From NCBI GenBank assembly GCA_030710605.1, contig CP092875.1, positions 62,524,394 through 62,588,393 of the forward strand: a DNA stretch of 64,000 nucleotides. Direction: 5' to 3'. This stretch comes from Cordylochernes scorpioides (lineage: Eukaryota; Arthropoda; Arachnida; Pseudoscorpiones; Chernetidae). The notes under the pieces are model-generated. The model had not been told where the DNA came from. It did no database searches and saw only the letters and a list, made by a program, of their open reading frames with translations. The position numbers were made by a program, and so were the translations under genes. Shown here one piece after another: positions 31,540-42,554 of this stretch. Numbering within the stretch: position 1 is the stretch's first letter; each line of letters begins with the position of its first letter.

Positions 31540-31740
31540 AGCAATCCATAAATAAATCTTTAATTAAAAAGGCATATATTGGATCAAAATATAATTTATT
31601 TTACCATTATTTCAGTTGGCTGAACGCCAACCTTTATCAAGGTGTTTTAACATGTTGATAAAGGTTGGCGTTCAGCCAACTGAAATATTGGTAAAATAAA
31701 TTATATTTTGATTCAATGTATGCCTTTTTAATTAAATACA
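31540..31740. mobile_element. Family A foldback element, best preserved
   Basis: Arms of about 88 bases with very few mismatches around GGTGTTTTAACATGTTG. Each strand reads TTGATAAAGGTTGGCGTTCA then GCCAACTGAAATATTGG: a hairpin GTTGGC/GCCAAC in a hammerhead-like setting, but with C3 and G8 of the core changed (TTGATAA). Left flank GAAAATAGAGCAATCCAT. Confidence 0.9.
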
Positions 31741-32097
31741 AGTGTATATGTACACATATGTATTTTGTGCACATACTGTGTACCCTCTTGTAACTTAATG
31801 ATGTATTCATATAGGCCTTTGAATAGAAAGGTTGGACTGTTGTATATACTTGTATATATACCCTCCCCCCCTCCCAAAAAAGAGGCATCTCTCCCTTAAA
31901 TTATGCATCATTACGATGCACTTGTTCATCACCCTAGTAAAAAACATTACTAGTGATGATGGTGTTGGTGTCTTGTTCTAAATGCTTGGCTTCTTGGAAA
32001 CATGCAACATCAATGTGATGTAGTCTACTCTGTACTCTGACTGTAGTCAATGTGATTTTACTCAGATCTCCTATTTTCTTCTATGTTCCATTTATAT

Positions 32098-32280
32098 AAC
32101 AACAAACAACAGCAACAAAAACCTTTATTAAGACACTATTATATTACAAGGGGATTCCCTTAAAAGGTTATATATTTACATGAGTGAGGAGGAAAAGCAA
32201 TTTAGAGGGAAGGGGAAGCAATCAGCCGTTGTCTGTGGAGTTGAGCACTTCTTCCCTCATTTTATCAATCGCCTTGAAAA
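32098..32280 (-). mobile_element. 3' end of a non-LTR retrotransposon (inverted)
   Basis: CAACAAAAACCTTTATTAAG, ACACTATTATATTACAAGGG, GATTCCCTTAAAAGG, GCCGTTGTCTGTGGAGTTGA: inverse of 7495-7662. Confidence 0.6.
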
Positions 32281-32667
32281 ATTTAAAATATTTATAAACA
32301 AATGTTTTATCCAGCAGGAGAGTAGTGAAGATTTTATTTACATGTTGTTCATTGTAGTGAGTTGGTCCCGAAATTTCGCGAATTTCCAGTCTCTTTTCAT
32401 GTAGGTGTTCCATTTATATTTAATTGTATGATGTTCAGATTCCTCGTAGTATATTTCCCAATGATTCCCCGGACTGCAGGCCCCAGGCTTCCTCGGACGC
32501 AGTAACATGGATCGTCAATTTCTGATTTTATATTAGTGATGATGAAGTATGAGAAACAAAACCAGAAGATATGCCTATTTTGGTACATTAATATCATCTT
32601 CTTGCAACTTTATGATGTATTTATATTGCCTTTGAATAGAAAGGGTGAACCGTTAGCTATTATTTCT

Positions 32668-32878
32668 ATGAAAAATAGACACTTCGGCCAGTTAGAGTTT
32701 TTTATTTTCTCAACGTTTCGAAAAAAAAATATTCTGTCTTCGTCAGGAGAAGTAAATAAAAATAAAGCATTTGGCAGTTTTTTATTTACTTCTCCTGACG
32801 AAGACAAACGATTTTTGTCGAAACTTTGAGAAAATAAAAAACTCTAACTGGCCGAAGTGTCTATTTTTCATAAAAATA
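32668..32878. mobile_element. Family G foldback with hammerhead-like arms
   Basis: Arms ATGAAAAATAGACACTTCGG, CCAGTTAGAGTTTTTTATTT and inverse. Each arm carries a hammerhead-like motif (plus strand 32791-32831, minus strand about 32710-32750). Ends and centre resemble the element near 45187-45262. Confidence 0.85.
32791..32831 (+). ncRNA. Hammerhead-like motif, plus-strand arm
   Basis: TCTC, CTGACGA (32795-32801), one extra A, stem II GACAAA/TTTGTC, GAAA (32820-32823), CTTT, GAGA. Core bases fit CTGANGA and GAAA, and stem I is TCTC/GAGA. Against activity: the extra A between core and stem II, and a stem III that cannot pair well. The opposite arm reads GAAACGTT at this point. Confidence 0.5.
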
Positions 32879-32879
32879 T

Positions 32880-33455
32880 GAATGCCCCGGCCAGGCAACC
32901 TCTATCTTAAGGTTAATTATTAGGTGACCATTTTCTAATAAATCAATATTTTTCCTGGCATAATTTCCATCGATATATTTTAAATCAAGAATATTCACTT
33001 ATTTATTAAAAACCGATGGCAAATTTATAATCGGAATACAATATACGCGAATATAGGAGAATAAAATACTATTTACATAAAATTTATATCAAGAAAATGA
33101 TATATAATTTCAGTTTCGGATAGAGAATCTTTAGTGTGGACATTTGTCATAACTATGTCAAATGTACATGGACTTATTGAATATCAACAATAATATTGTT
33201 CTTTAAGTTAATGGATGATTTTTGGGAGATTTTTATGGACTTTGTCTTTCAGATAACATCGCCAATCAACCATTAATCTTGAAAGTGTTTTTCTCTCGAT
33301 CCAATGTTTCGTGGGTTCTCTATTTGTCATCAGAACAATGAAGAAAATTATTTAAATATAAAATTCTAGGATTTTTTTTTCAATTTCGTTTGTAAGTTTT
33401 ACCATCATGATTTCTACAAATTATCCTTATTTGGTTCAGAAGCAAAATATTTCTA
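32880..33455. other. AT-rich stretch, nothing recognised
   Basis: No feature that I can support. Confidence 0.4.
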
Positions 33456-33460
33456 ATTAC

Positions 33461-33635
33461 ATTAGAACCACCATGAGAGACACTCACGATAGAAGACACC
33501 TCTCTACAAAGGAAAATTTTCATTTACAAAATTACCATTTTTACTATTTAGAACTCTCCGGTGAAAGGACACCTCTCCCTAAAAGGCACTTTGGCTCTGC
33601 AATTAGGTGTTCTTTACAGGAATTTCTACTGTATT
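33461..33635 (-). mobile_element. Pogo/Tigger-like MITE (family I)
   Basis: ATTAGAACCACCATGAGAGA, ACTCTCCGGTGAAAGGACAC, GCAATTAGGTGTTCTTTACA, GGAATTTCTACTGTA. Confidence 0.75.
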
Positions 33636-33639
33636 TTCC

Positions 33640-34585
33640 TAAAAAACATTAATATTTCAAAATTTATAATATTTTCTATTCCAGCTTGTATAACACATAA
33701 AATAAAAAGATCAAATGCTGGTATCTGTCTCTCAATTGAATAAAATAAAAAGGACCACAAAATGTTGCTTAGAAAATTTCAAGAATTTTCTCTTCACTAG
33801 ATAAAAAAAAAACTTCAATTTTCTAACCTTATACAACAAATAGTAACAGAGAAAAATAAACAGAATTCACCGACTTCTAACTAAATTAAGAATATTAAAT
33901 TTTATATTTACTTAAAAAAAAAGAGTAAACAACTTGAGCGCTTTGCATATAAAGAGCTCTCCACAAATTCCTTTCTTTACATGTTAGAAGGAAATAGTTA
34001 GCATCTGTGTGAAAATACGTATGGAAGTATATAAGGAGAAAATAAACTTTTTCATGTTTTCCCCTGAACTTCTTAAGACAAAATATTTCAACCTTTTTTC
34101 CCGTAAAAGATTTTAAAAGGGAACAATTTACGTAATTTATTTACATTTTTTGTCGTCTTTGCTTCCTCTCTCTTCCTCTTGTGAATAAACTCGAACATTA
34201 TCTTATCACAAATGTAGACATTTTGAAAATATCTGAATTCCTGAAACGATAAATTCTATGGAAATAAGAGAATTCTTGTTTATGTACTAAGTGTTTCACT
34301 ATTTATACTTTTTACTTTCTTTATATATTTTATGCTCATTGTATATGTAAATTTTATTTTCTAAATGAATATTTTGTTACTATATATTTACTCTTTATTT
34401 TCTATATGTAATTAGTAGAAAAATAAAACGGAGATTAAAGAGGAGTATCTTGGGCATATGTAATTAGTGCTTACTGTATATATTAGAGTTATAGAATTAT
34501 TAGTTGTTGCTTTTTAGGACTAAATGGTATTGGAAATGCAGTCATGGCAAAAATATTCAAAAGAGAATAATAAAATGGTTTTGAT
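33640..34585. other. AT-rich stretch, nothing recognised
   Basis: Only the short repeat AAAATAAAACGGAGATTAAA near 34425 (foldback arm fragment) is identifiable. Confidence 0.4.
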
Positions 34586-34589
34586 CAGA

Positions 34590-34830
34590 TATTGCTTTAA
34601 TTGAACTAAGGAATATACAAAAAACATAATTGTATGAAGGTACTTCCTGGCTTAAGGCGTAAGAATAAAAAAATGAAAAACTTATTTACATAATGTACAA
34701 ATGATTTGAGCCGGCCATCGGGAAAAAACAACAATGAGTTTTTATAGGGGAAGCGTGACTTCTGGCGGTCGATTTCACAGAGTATTTGAATCGATGAAAT
34801 ATAATTCAAAATAAAATAATATTTTAATAT
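34590..34830 (-). repeat. Family K repeat (inverted)
   Basis: GCCGGCCATCGGGAAAAAAC, ATGAGTTTTTATAGGGGAAG, CGTGACTTCTGGCGGTCGAT. The 67-codon minus frame through it is not a gene. Confidence 0.75.
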
Positions 34831-34949
34831 AACATATATATATATCTCATATTTTTGTGTACTTTCTCCTCTTAATACTCTTTAACTGAATGCTCAGTTA
34901 ATTAATTATTGTTTTTTACTCTTTATAGTATTTTATATTTCAATATATT

Positions 34950-35392
34950 GGGTGGCCCATAAGTTCCGGAACCTTTTTTTTTTTCATTGAATATTGACAA
35001 ACTAGAATAGTAAACTATAAATATCAGCAAACAAATCTAAGGCAATAACTTACTATAATTTTTTTAGATCATCATTATGTAAGGACCAGTCAACAAGTGA
35101 ATGACTTTGAGACGAAGAGTAAAGCCAGTTCAATTTCTATTTCACTACCTATGTAAATAACACAAGATGATTATTACCTTACCCAATTGGGAGAATCTGA
35201 ATGGGGTAAGTCCCTAATAAAGGTTTTTGTGTGTGTGTGAATAGAAAACTATAACTATTTTATTTTAGGTAATATATTAAGGCTTAATTTATGACCTAAA
35301 ACACAATAGTTATAATATTTTATTCTAGTTTGCCTTTTAATTTTTAATAAAAAAATAAAATTTTCGAGACTTATGGGGCACCCTATATATGA
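34950..35392. mobile_element. Mariner-type MITE (family M) with nested retroelement tail
   Basis: Left end GGGTGGCCCATAAGTTCCGG, right end CTTATGGGGCACCCTATATA. The interior is interrupted at about 35070-35245 by CACTACCTATGTAAATAACA and TCCCTAATAAAGGTTTTTGT, a retroelement 3' end. Confidence 0.7.
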
Positions 35393-35559
35393 TTCTTATA
35401 CTAAAATGGGTAATCGCTTTATATTCGCTTTCACCTTACACATTAAAGAATATAAAATGTCATTTACATATTCATACATATACTGAATGAAGGTCGCCTT
35501 TATTTACAATGTATCAAATAAGGAGGGAAAGAGAAATAATGGCTTAGCATAGACTTATA

Positions 35560-35748
35560 TTAAATTATAAAACTATTTTAGAGGCGTAATATTCTTTTTA
35601 AAATAAAACAATTTCTACTGTCCTTACTGCGATGGAAAAATTAAATTTTTCCATCGCAGTTAGGACAGTAGAAATTGTTTATTTTAAAAAGAATATTACG
35701 CCTCTAAAATAGTTTTATAATTTGATAACAGATGGCGCGCAAGTGCAT
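35560..35748. mobile_element. Family D perfect foldback
   Basis: Arms of about 75 bases: ACTATTTTAGAGGCGTAATA, CAATTTCTACTGTCCTTACT, GCGATGGAAAAATT and exact inverses. The outer right end is GATAACAGATGGCGCGCA with the 9-mer at 35730-35738. Confidence 0.9.
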
Positions 35749-35749
35749 C

Positions 35750-36665
35750 GTAACATAGACTTATATACAAACACCCGAGAACATGAAGTTATTTTTCCTA
35801 AAGAAAAATAATTAGTAGAATTGACAGAAATATACATAATTATCAGGCCATCTAAATCATCCATCATGCACGTATACTTTGAAAATTTATTTTTAACACA
35901 CAAAGAATGTAATATATTTTCTCTCCATTTTAATATCATAAATAATTGATATATAAATAATAATTTGTATAGAAAATTAGTATTTATTATCAATTTATTA
36001 TCGGAATACTCCAGTTGAAGGACTAACAAGTCCGAAAGATTGAAAATTTGCACAAGAAACTTAGCCCTGGAAGCTTTATTTATTTTATAATATACAGGCT
36101 CCCTTATACATGGATGAATCAAGGATAGAGGTTTATCTAAAGACCGAATATAAAATTTGAACTTTAAGAACGAAATGTATTATGAATAAATGGATTATTT
36201 CGATATGTTTTGAAGATGGTTCTATAGGGATGCTGAAGATCTAAGAATGAGAAGATCCAGAGGAATTTCTCCGCTCTAAACCAATTTGGAAGAACCAAGT
36301 AGGTAGATGGAGGAGTCTCCTCCTCTCAAGAGATTTTCGCCTAAACACTCTTCATCTTGTTAGAAACTTAAATGGATTGATTGAAATACAAATGTTCTGT
36401 AAAAAGCTCCCCTTGAGTGAATTCTTTATATTGTAAAGTCTTATTTAGTTTCTTAAATATTTAGACATTTCCCCAAAAGGATACTTTATCCTTCACTGAA
36501 CAAATTTTGGATGCAATATCGACAACATCTGATTATATTTTTATTCGAATCTATTTTGATTTTATACTCGTATTTTAGTTTTAGAATGTGGATTTGATTT
36601 ATATACTTTGATTTATCATATGTATTGTGTTTGCTTTTTATGAGAATCTGCTTCATTTATTCCTA
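35750..36665. other. AT-rich stretch; one hairpin module
   Basis: The long minus-strand frame at 35715-36122 has no domain and partly overlaps the foldback, so I do not call it a gene. A hairpin module CCAGTTGAAGGACTAACAAG-TCCGAAAG is at 36011-36042. Confidence 0.45.
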
Positions 36666-36667
36666 TA

Positions 36668-36841
36668 AAGGTATCCAAAGGTTCGTAAACACTTGCTAAA
36701 AATTGAAATACCAATATTATTCGCCGTTATATATAATGTCTTTGTATTCTGTATAAAATAATTCCATTGTGTATTATGTATTCGTCATAATAAGAATATT
36801 CGCCAAGTAACAAGAAAAACACGAACTTTTGGGACAACCTT
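36668..36841. mobile_element. Mariner-type MITE (family Q)
   Basis: AAAGGTTCGTAAACACTTGC, ATTATTCGCCGTTATATATA, ACACGAACTTTTGGGACAAC-CT. Confidence 0.75.
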
Positions 36842-37077
36842 GTAAATACCTATTGTATCTATATCGTTCTCTAATTTCTCTCACGAAACAAATCTGTCAT
36901 TTCATAACCAACATTGTGTGAAAATGAGGTAATATTTATAACTATTATTTTTTTTAGTATGAATCACGAGCTGAAGATATCAATACGTTACCTTTTTGTT
37001 CAAATGAATCGCAATCCCATTGTCGTCTTTATATGAGAAATGAAAGTATGATTTTTAAGAATGATTATTTTTCATAC

Positions 37078-37200
37078 AAATCAAACTTCTGCTGTCCTTA
37101 CTGCGATGAAAATATATTAGGAGGTCTTGGCTTATCAATGGTGAACCCTCCCAGCGGTTTCACCAGTTTAATCTACAAGACCACTTCTTAGAGCTTTAAT
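37078..37200. mobile_element. Family D fragment
   Basis: AAACTTCTGCTGTCCTTACT, GGAGGTCTTGGCTTATCAAT, GGTGAACCCTCCCAGCGGTT. Confidence 0.7.
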
Positions 37201-37626
37201 ACTCTATTGAATCATTCTGCTTTTATATGCTATACTGAAGAATGGAATCTCAGAAATGGTATTCAATCAAACTCTCTATGGATATAAACTTTAAGGACAG
37301 TAGAATTACATATAAATTCTGTCGTATGTCGTCTTTGTTAAAAATACTAGTTAGTGATTATATATTATAGAATACGATTTAATTTTCACGAGTTTCTTTT
37401 TTATTAACACACTAAAACATCGGCCTTATACAGGTTCATCCTATAATCAAGAAATATCGACTATATTTATGTCTTGGAGGCTTGCGCTATTTGAAAAGCA
37501 GTTTTACTTATGATGCAAATACATAGATTCCTTTGTATATGGAATTTGAAACTATTTTATGCAAAATTTTAATTTCATATTATAAAATAATTTCAGATTT
37601 TCACTGAAAATCCAGGCACTTGCAAT

Positions 37627-37747
37627 AATTAAAATTTCACACAAATAAATTTACTGGCAATGCGTTTATTTTAAATATCATCAAATATTATCTCTGCAAT
37701 TTAAAAGAAACGCATTGCCAGTAAATTTATTTGTGTGAAATTTTAAC
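37627..37747. repeat. Perfect foldback, about 37-base arms
   Basis: AAAATTTCACACAAATAAAT, TTACTGGCAATGCGTTT at the left and the exact inverse at the right, separated by about 44 bases. It lacks the hammerhead-type core. Class unknown. Confidence 0.85.
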
Positions 37748-37971
37748 GATAGATGGCAATAAAATTTAATTTACTTGCAATAATTGTTCATCTCAGAAAG
37801 TACAATAAGGAATTGTTTCACTATTTTTATTTTCTATTGAAATTTACATTGAAATCAAGAAAATCGTATATATCATAACAATATTTTTCTAAATATATTA
37901 TAATATTAATAATATAAAATATTTGTGCAACGCATACCACTATATGTTAGAGGGAAATATGTTGATTAAAA

Positions 37972-38165
37972 TACACTCATGGACAAAACTAAAGAAATTT
38001 AACCTTTTATAATGTTTATCGGGATTCAGACAATAACTCTAAAATATAATACAGTGACCTTTATTGAAGATACACGGGATAAACAAGTAATAACAAAATT
38101 ACCAGTATTCTTTAAAAAAAGATAGACTACCGGCGACTTTCTACTTCTTTTTGTCCATGAGTGTA
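37972..38165. mobile_element. Tc1-type MITE
   Basis: Terminal repeats TACACTCATGGACAAAA and TTTTTGTCCATGAGTGTA. A diverged relative lies at about 51880-52052 (ATTGAAGACACACGAGATAA, TTTTTTCTACGAGTGTA). Confidence 0.8.
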
Positions 38166-38277
38166 AATTTAGAAGATTGCGTTTTTTTTTCACAAAAAGA
38201 GACGTAGCTATATGTTGTTTACAAATTATTATATTTTTATATATTCTATTTTATTTTAATATGAATAATTTATATAC

Positions 38278-38440
38278 AGTAGAACTTCCATGGGAGGACA
38301 CTCACGCTAAGTTACAATTTGAATTCAGATAATTGCCTGGAGCAGTAGATTATCAAAAGAACAATTTGGATTATAGATTAGACTAAAGAGTCAACATGTC
38401 CAAATCCAAATTATTGAAATGTACTAATCTGAATTTTTGT
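38278..38440. mobile_element. Pogo/Tigger-like fragments
   Basis: ACAGTAGAACTTCCATGGGA at 38278, then GCAGTAGATTATCAAAAG and AAATCCAAATTATTGAAATG: ends of two Tigger-like types next to each other. Confidence 0.5.
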
Positions 38441-38449
38441 CAATACAGT

Positions 38450-38628
38450 ATAACTTCCATGATAGGACACTCCTGCTAGAGGGCACCTCTCGATTAAGGA
38501 CAGTTTTCATTTCCAAAATTACCTTTTTTAATATTTAGCAACTCTCCTGTAAAATGACACTTCTCCCTAAAGGACACTTTAGCTCTGAAACTAGATGTCC
38601 TTTACAGAGAGGTTCTACTTTTTCTTAA
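38450..38628 (-). mobile_element. Pogo/Tigger-like MITE (family I)
   Basis: ACAGTATAACTTCCATGATA, AGGGCACCTCTCGATTAAGG, TGAAACTAGATGTCCTTTAC, AGAGAGGTTCTACTTT. Confidence 0.75.
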
Positions 38629-38629
38629 A

Positions 38630-39690
38630 TTTTATTCCGAAATATATATATATATACTTATTAAATGTAAATTTTTCAAATTAATAATAAATATTAGATA
38701 TTTTTACAAATTAATTTTTAGAAAATTAAAAAACAAACTCCTTTTATTCCTACAATTACACACAGGTCCTTCTTTTATAATAAATATAAAATATTACTGA
38801 ACATTTGTTACATTAAAATAAGAATAGAGCTATACAAACAATATTCTGACGTGAGACAATATCAAGCACGCAAAGGTGTGAAAAAGTTAAATTGTACACA
38901 AAAGGGTGGAATTGTATCCACCGATATAAAAAACCAGTACATGACATTACACACAAGGAATGTGCTCCAGAACAAACTACCAGTATGTGCCGGTTGTGTT
39001 GAATGGCGCGAAGAAAGAAAGAAAGTGAAAAAAAAAAACATTCAATATCTGGCAGAGGCCACTTGAACGTTCGCCAGCATTGATCCTGGAGTCACGTTCT
39101 TGGGATCGTTCGTGTTGGAATGGTGGACCATTAACCGCCGTGTGAAGGAATCCTCACTATCCCCAGCTTGTATTTGATCACAGTAATCTTCAAAGCTTTT
39201 TAATTAAAACTGTAACTCCAATTCGAGATTTCCCATAAATTTAATCTTTGTATCTACTAGTCGTTCATATTGGTTTAGATTACGGCCAGTCATTTGTGAA
39301 TTGACAAATTTGTTGTTATTTATTGGCAAAATATGATCTCTCTAATGGATACCAACTCTCCATTAGTTGATTATTCTCCCCAAATATTATGTTTTATGGT
39401 TTGGGTATAATCAGGGATATTTTGAGATAGGACACTATTGTTTTTGCACTCGATGCAAGTTGAGAATGTTTCGATGTTGCGTTTTTCGTTGATAATTGTG
39501 ATCGCTAAGGTAGATAGGCACTTATCAGATAGGTTATTCATGAGAGTTCACTTTTATTTCTGTAATTAAAAATCCTGCGAGAAGATGCTCGCGAAACAAA
39601 GAGATTTGGGCTGAAATATCCTATCAGAGATATCTGGAGTCAATCTAGCTGACATCGCCTTGAGGAACTTTGGCCGATTGATACTGGTAG
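38630..39690. other. Mixed low-copy stretch, no gene recognised
   Basis: Lower AT around 39050-39150. No convincing frame over 75 codons. Confidence 0.35.
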
Positions 39691-40210
39691 AAATACTCTA
39701 AGCTCAACATTGATAACATCTAGATTCTACCATGGCAATGGAAATTTGTCTATTCCTGAATAACGGGATCAGAAAGTGGAGTAGTTTATTAGTTCTATCA
39801 CTAATAGAAGTTCATGACATCACTGCATTCTGATATCAGTTTATTTGTTTCTTCTAGGGTCAGAACGGCGATTTTCTAATTTGGTCAGCATCTCTTACTC
39901 TGAACCTTTCTCACAATTTTTCATCTTTATAATTTCTTCTACAATAATTTTCTCCCAACGCTCTCAGAATTCAAGCATTTGTGTTCTAAACAGTATTTTC
40001 TTAACCTTTCGTCCCTATAGCATGTTAGCATAAGTTCTATTATGAATCCCTGAGCATCCTGCTTCAACATAGCAACTCAAAATCATTAATTCATTCTTTC
40101 CTGGCTATGTTAAGAGCCCAAGATTCACTTCCATAGGAGCCTATGTGTAACCTACTGCACTCACATTGTCAAAATTTTAGTAACTTTATATAGGTTTCTG
40201 TGTTTCCAGA
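39690..40210 (-). pseudogene. Faint non-LTR reverse transcriptase C-terminal relic
   Basis: On the minus strand, broken frames give CSRLHIGSYGSESWALNIARK, then NDFELLC, SRMLRDS: the order LLYGSE-W-L-, K-INAFE-WCYRRMLRIS seen downstream of the reverse transcriptase domain of many non-LTR elements. Many stops. The identification rests on this short pattern. Confidence 0.4.
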
Positions 40211-40639
40211 TAGTTGTTAACAACTTATTTTAGATACCATAATAATCGTTTTCTTTTAGTTTCCTTGATACAATCTCCATTTTCAATTATCAATTAGTCA
40301 AATAAACAAATAGGAAGTGAAAAGGCCCAATATTGATAAATATAGACTTTCTTAAGACTTTTATAAGTTAATACGATTATACTTCGGCATAATAATAAAA
40401 AACTATGATTAAGATTTTAAAATGAAAATTTTTCACTTAGAGATTATCTACTTGCATTTGTTGTGAAACTTGTTAGAATTATACATTGTATAAGTATACA
40501 TTGTATATATTTGTAGGATGTTTGCGTGCGTGTTGGTGTGGCTTGTGGAACGGCCGCTGATAAAAGTATAATTATTTTTTATAAAATAAATTAATTTATT
40601 TAAAGCCAGAAATATATGAAGAGAGAAGAAGTAACGGCC

Positions 40640-40823
40640 GTTGGAAGCAAGCCTTGTTGTTGACGACGCGCGTGGCCAGAGTCCGGATGCTGCCCGCGCA
40701 TGCGTAGTCAGGTTGCCGCTCGCGGTTGCCGAGGCCGTCACACTACTGCCTGTATGTTTAGTGAAGCTTTGTCCCAGTTCGCGCTCGCTGAAACAAAGTG
40801 TGGTCGCCACATATCTATCGAGA
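40640..40823. promoter_or_regulatory. CpG-rich island, possible promoter
   Basis: Dense CpG in AT-rich surroundings, with an NRF1-like palindrome GCGCATGCG (40696-40704) and several GCGC and CGCG runs. It ends at the SINE target duplication (40812). It resembles a CpG promoter, but no adjoining coding exon could be recognised on either strand; the 88- and 60-residue frames run into the SINE. Confidence 0.35.
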
Positions 40824-41129
40824 ATTTTTGTTTTATTATGCCTAGTACACGTGGTACAGGCCATTTTAATCATTATAGGTAGAAGTTTGGGACTGCTTTT
40901 ACTGTAAGTGCACCACATGTCTATACATGTGAAAATCAGTTTTTTTTCACTTAAAAATATCCCAGAGCCTCGTTTGGTTACTTGCCCTCGCTGGTGAGGT
41001 TTGACTTTTGTAAGAATCGGGGGTCATTTGAGTATTTTTTTATTAGAAAAAAGTGCCAAATGCGGGATTCGATCCCGGGTCGTAGCGGTCTAAAAACAAC
41101 GGTTTATGCAACCCTTCCACCGACCACCC
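40824..41129 (-). mobile_element. tRNA-derived SINE, copy 2
   Basis: Same family, orientation and length as 13688-13993, with roughly one base in five changed. Target duplication TATCTATCGAGA / TATCTATCAAGA (40812-40823 and 41130-41141; 11 of 12 match). The head on the minus strand keeps the B box as GGGATCGAATCCC. It lies directly beside a CpG-rich island (40640-40830). Confidence 0.88.
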
Positions 41130-41324
41130 TATCTATCAAGATGCTTATGCAAAATAAGAGGTTTATAACACTATATTATACATAAATGTTATATATGTGT
41201 ATAGAATATCCTTATTACCGAATCATTCAATCAGCATACAGTAGTTTCTTACCTAATGATTATATATGGCTATTTGATATGAGTTCGAAAAACAAATAAT
41301 ATTTATAACTCACAAAAATTTAAA

Positions 41325-41500
41325 TTACAGTAGAACCTCCCTGTAAAGGACACCTAATTTCAGAGCCTAAGTGTCCTTTATGGAGAGATGTCCATTTACT
41401 GGAGAGTTACTAAATTATAAAAATGGTAATTTTGCAAATGAAAACTGTCCTTTGTAGAGAGGTGTCCACTAGCGAGGTGTCCGCCAAAAGTAGTTTATAC
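41325..41500 (+). mobile_element. Pogo/Tigger-like MITE (family I)
   Basis: TACAGTAGAACCTCCCTGTA, AAGGACACCTAATTTCAGAG, TGTCCATTTACTGGAGAG, TCCTTTGTAGAGAGGTGTCC. Confidence 0.8.
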
Positions 41501-41529
41501 TCTACATTTTTTTTTTGCAATATTTTCTT

Positions 41530-41795
41530 TATAGACGCGTATGATTCTTTTGAAAATTAAATAATTTCTACTGCCCTTACTACAATGGAAAAATTAAAGG
41601 GAAGGCCTGGCTCATCATTGGTGAACCCTCCCAGCAGTTTCGCCAGTTTAATCTGGGAAGGTTCACCAATGATGAGCCAGGCCCTCCCTTTAATTTTTCC
41701 ATTGTAGTAAGGGCAGTAGAAATTATTTAATTTTCAAAAGAATCATACACGTCTATAATAGTTTCGAATATTCATAACAGATGGCGCGCTGATGC
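41530..41795. mobile_element. Family D long foldback
   Basis: Arms of about 90 bases (TTCTACTGCCCTTACTACAA, TGGAAAAATTAAAGGGAAGG, CCTGGCTCATCATTGGTGAA and inverses) around GCAGTTTCGCCAGTTTAATC. The right end ATAACAGATGGCGCGCTGAT carries the 9-mer at 41779-41787. Confidence 0.9.
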
Positions 41796-41879
41796 ATCAT
41801 AAAATATTTACTTTGGAAACAATAACCTGTTATAGAAATAAATTGTTAAAATAATATATCGGTATATGATTATTTCGGA

Positions 41880-42060
41880 AACTATTCTATCCTGAAGGAC
41901 GTTGGGCCGGATGGGGTCGCCAGAAATGGTCACTGGGACTATGCAAATTAAATATTGACTGGGATTAGCCTTCATCCTCCGGGATTTGGGACGGAAAAAT
42001 GACGTCGATTAATTTTCTGGGCAACCTGTTGGATTCGAACCCGTAACTACTATAATTTGG
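41880..42060. other. GC-richer block with tRNA B-box-like sequence
   Basis: GGGCCGGATGGGGTCGCCAG at the left; on the minus strand, TACGGGTTCGAATCCAACAG fits a B box. It could be a decayed SINE; no second copy is in the window. Confidence 0.35.
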
Positions 42061-42554
42061 GGTCATTTGTCTTTTGAATGGAAGAGAATTTATTTCGGAA
42101 AAGGTTTAGAAAATATTTTTCAGAATACATTTCACAATTGAATCCTAAGTTCCGCTATTTTTGTACTTGATTTATTTTTATTCTAGTCAAATAAGAGGAT
42201 CTATAATATATATAAAATACTTGATCAAGTACTTTGGGCAAAAAAAGAAACATTTTGAGGTGAACTTCCTTTTTTTTTTAAGTTTTTAAGTTTTTTAAAT
42301 ATTGTAGCAAAGTATTTATCATTCTATTAACAGAGTATCATTTTTTATATTTATATATTTGCTATTCTGTAAACTTCCTTCATTTTCATATCTTTCTTTT
42401 ATCATTCATAGTTCTTGCCTTAAATAAATTGCTGTGTCATCCTGAAGTTTGCCTATGGTTATTAGCCCGTAAACCATATTCTCTCTTAAGTTTGTCTTTC
42501 CTAATTTTCCACGTGGCAATATTTTTCTTCAGTTTGTTCAATGAATGAAACATT

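Noticed and set aside
35715..36122. 135-codon open frame on the minus strand
   Set aside because: It starts inside the family D foldback side, has no recognisable domain, AT-driven composition and no splice or promoter context.
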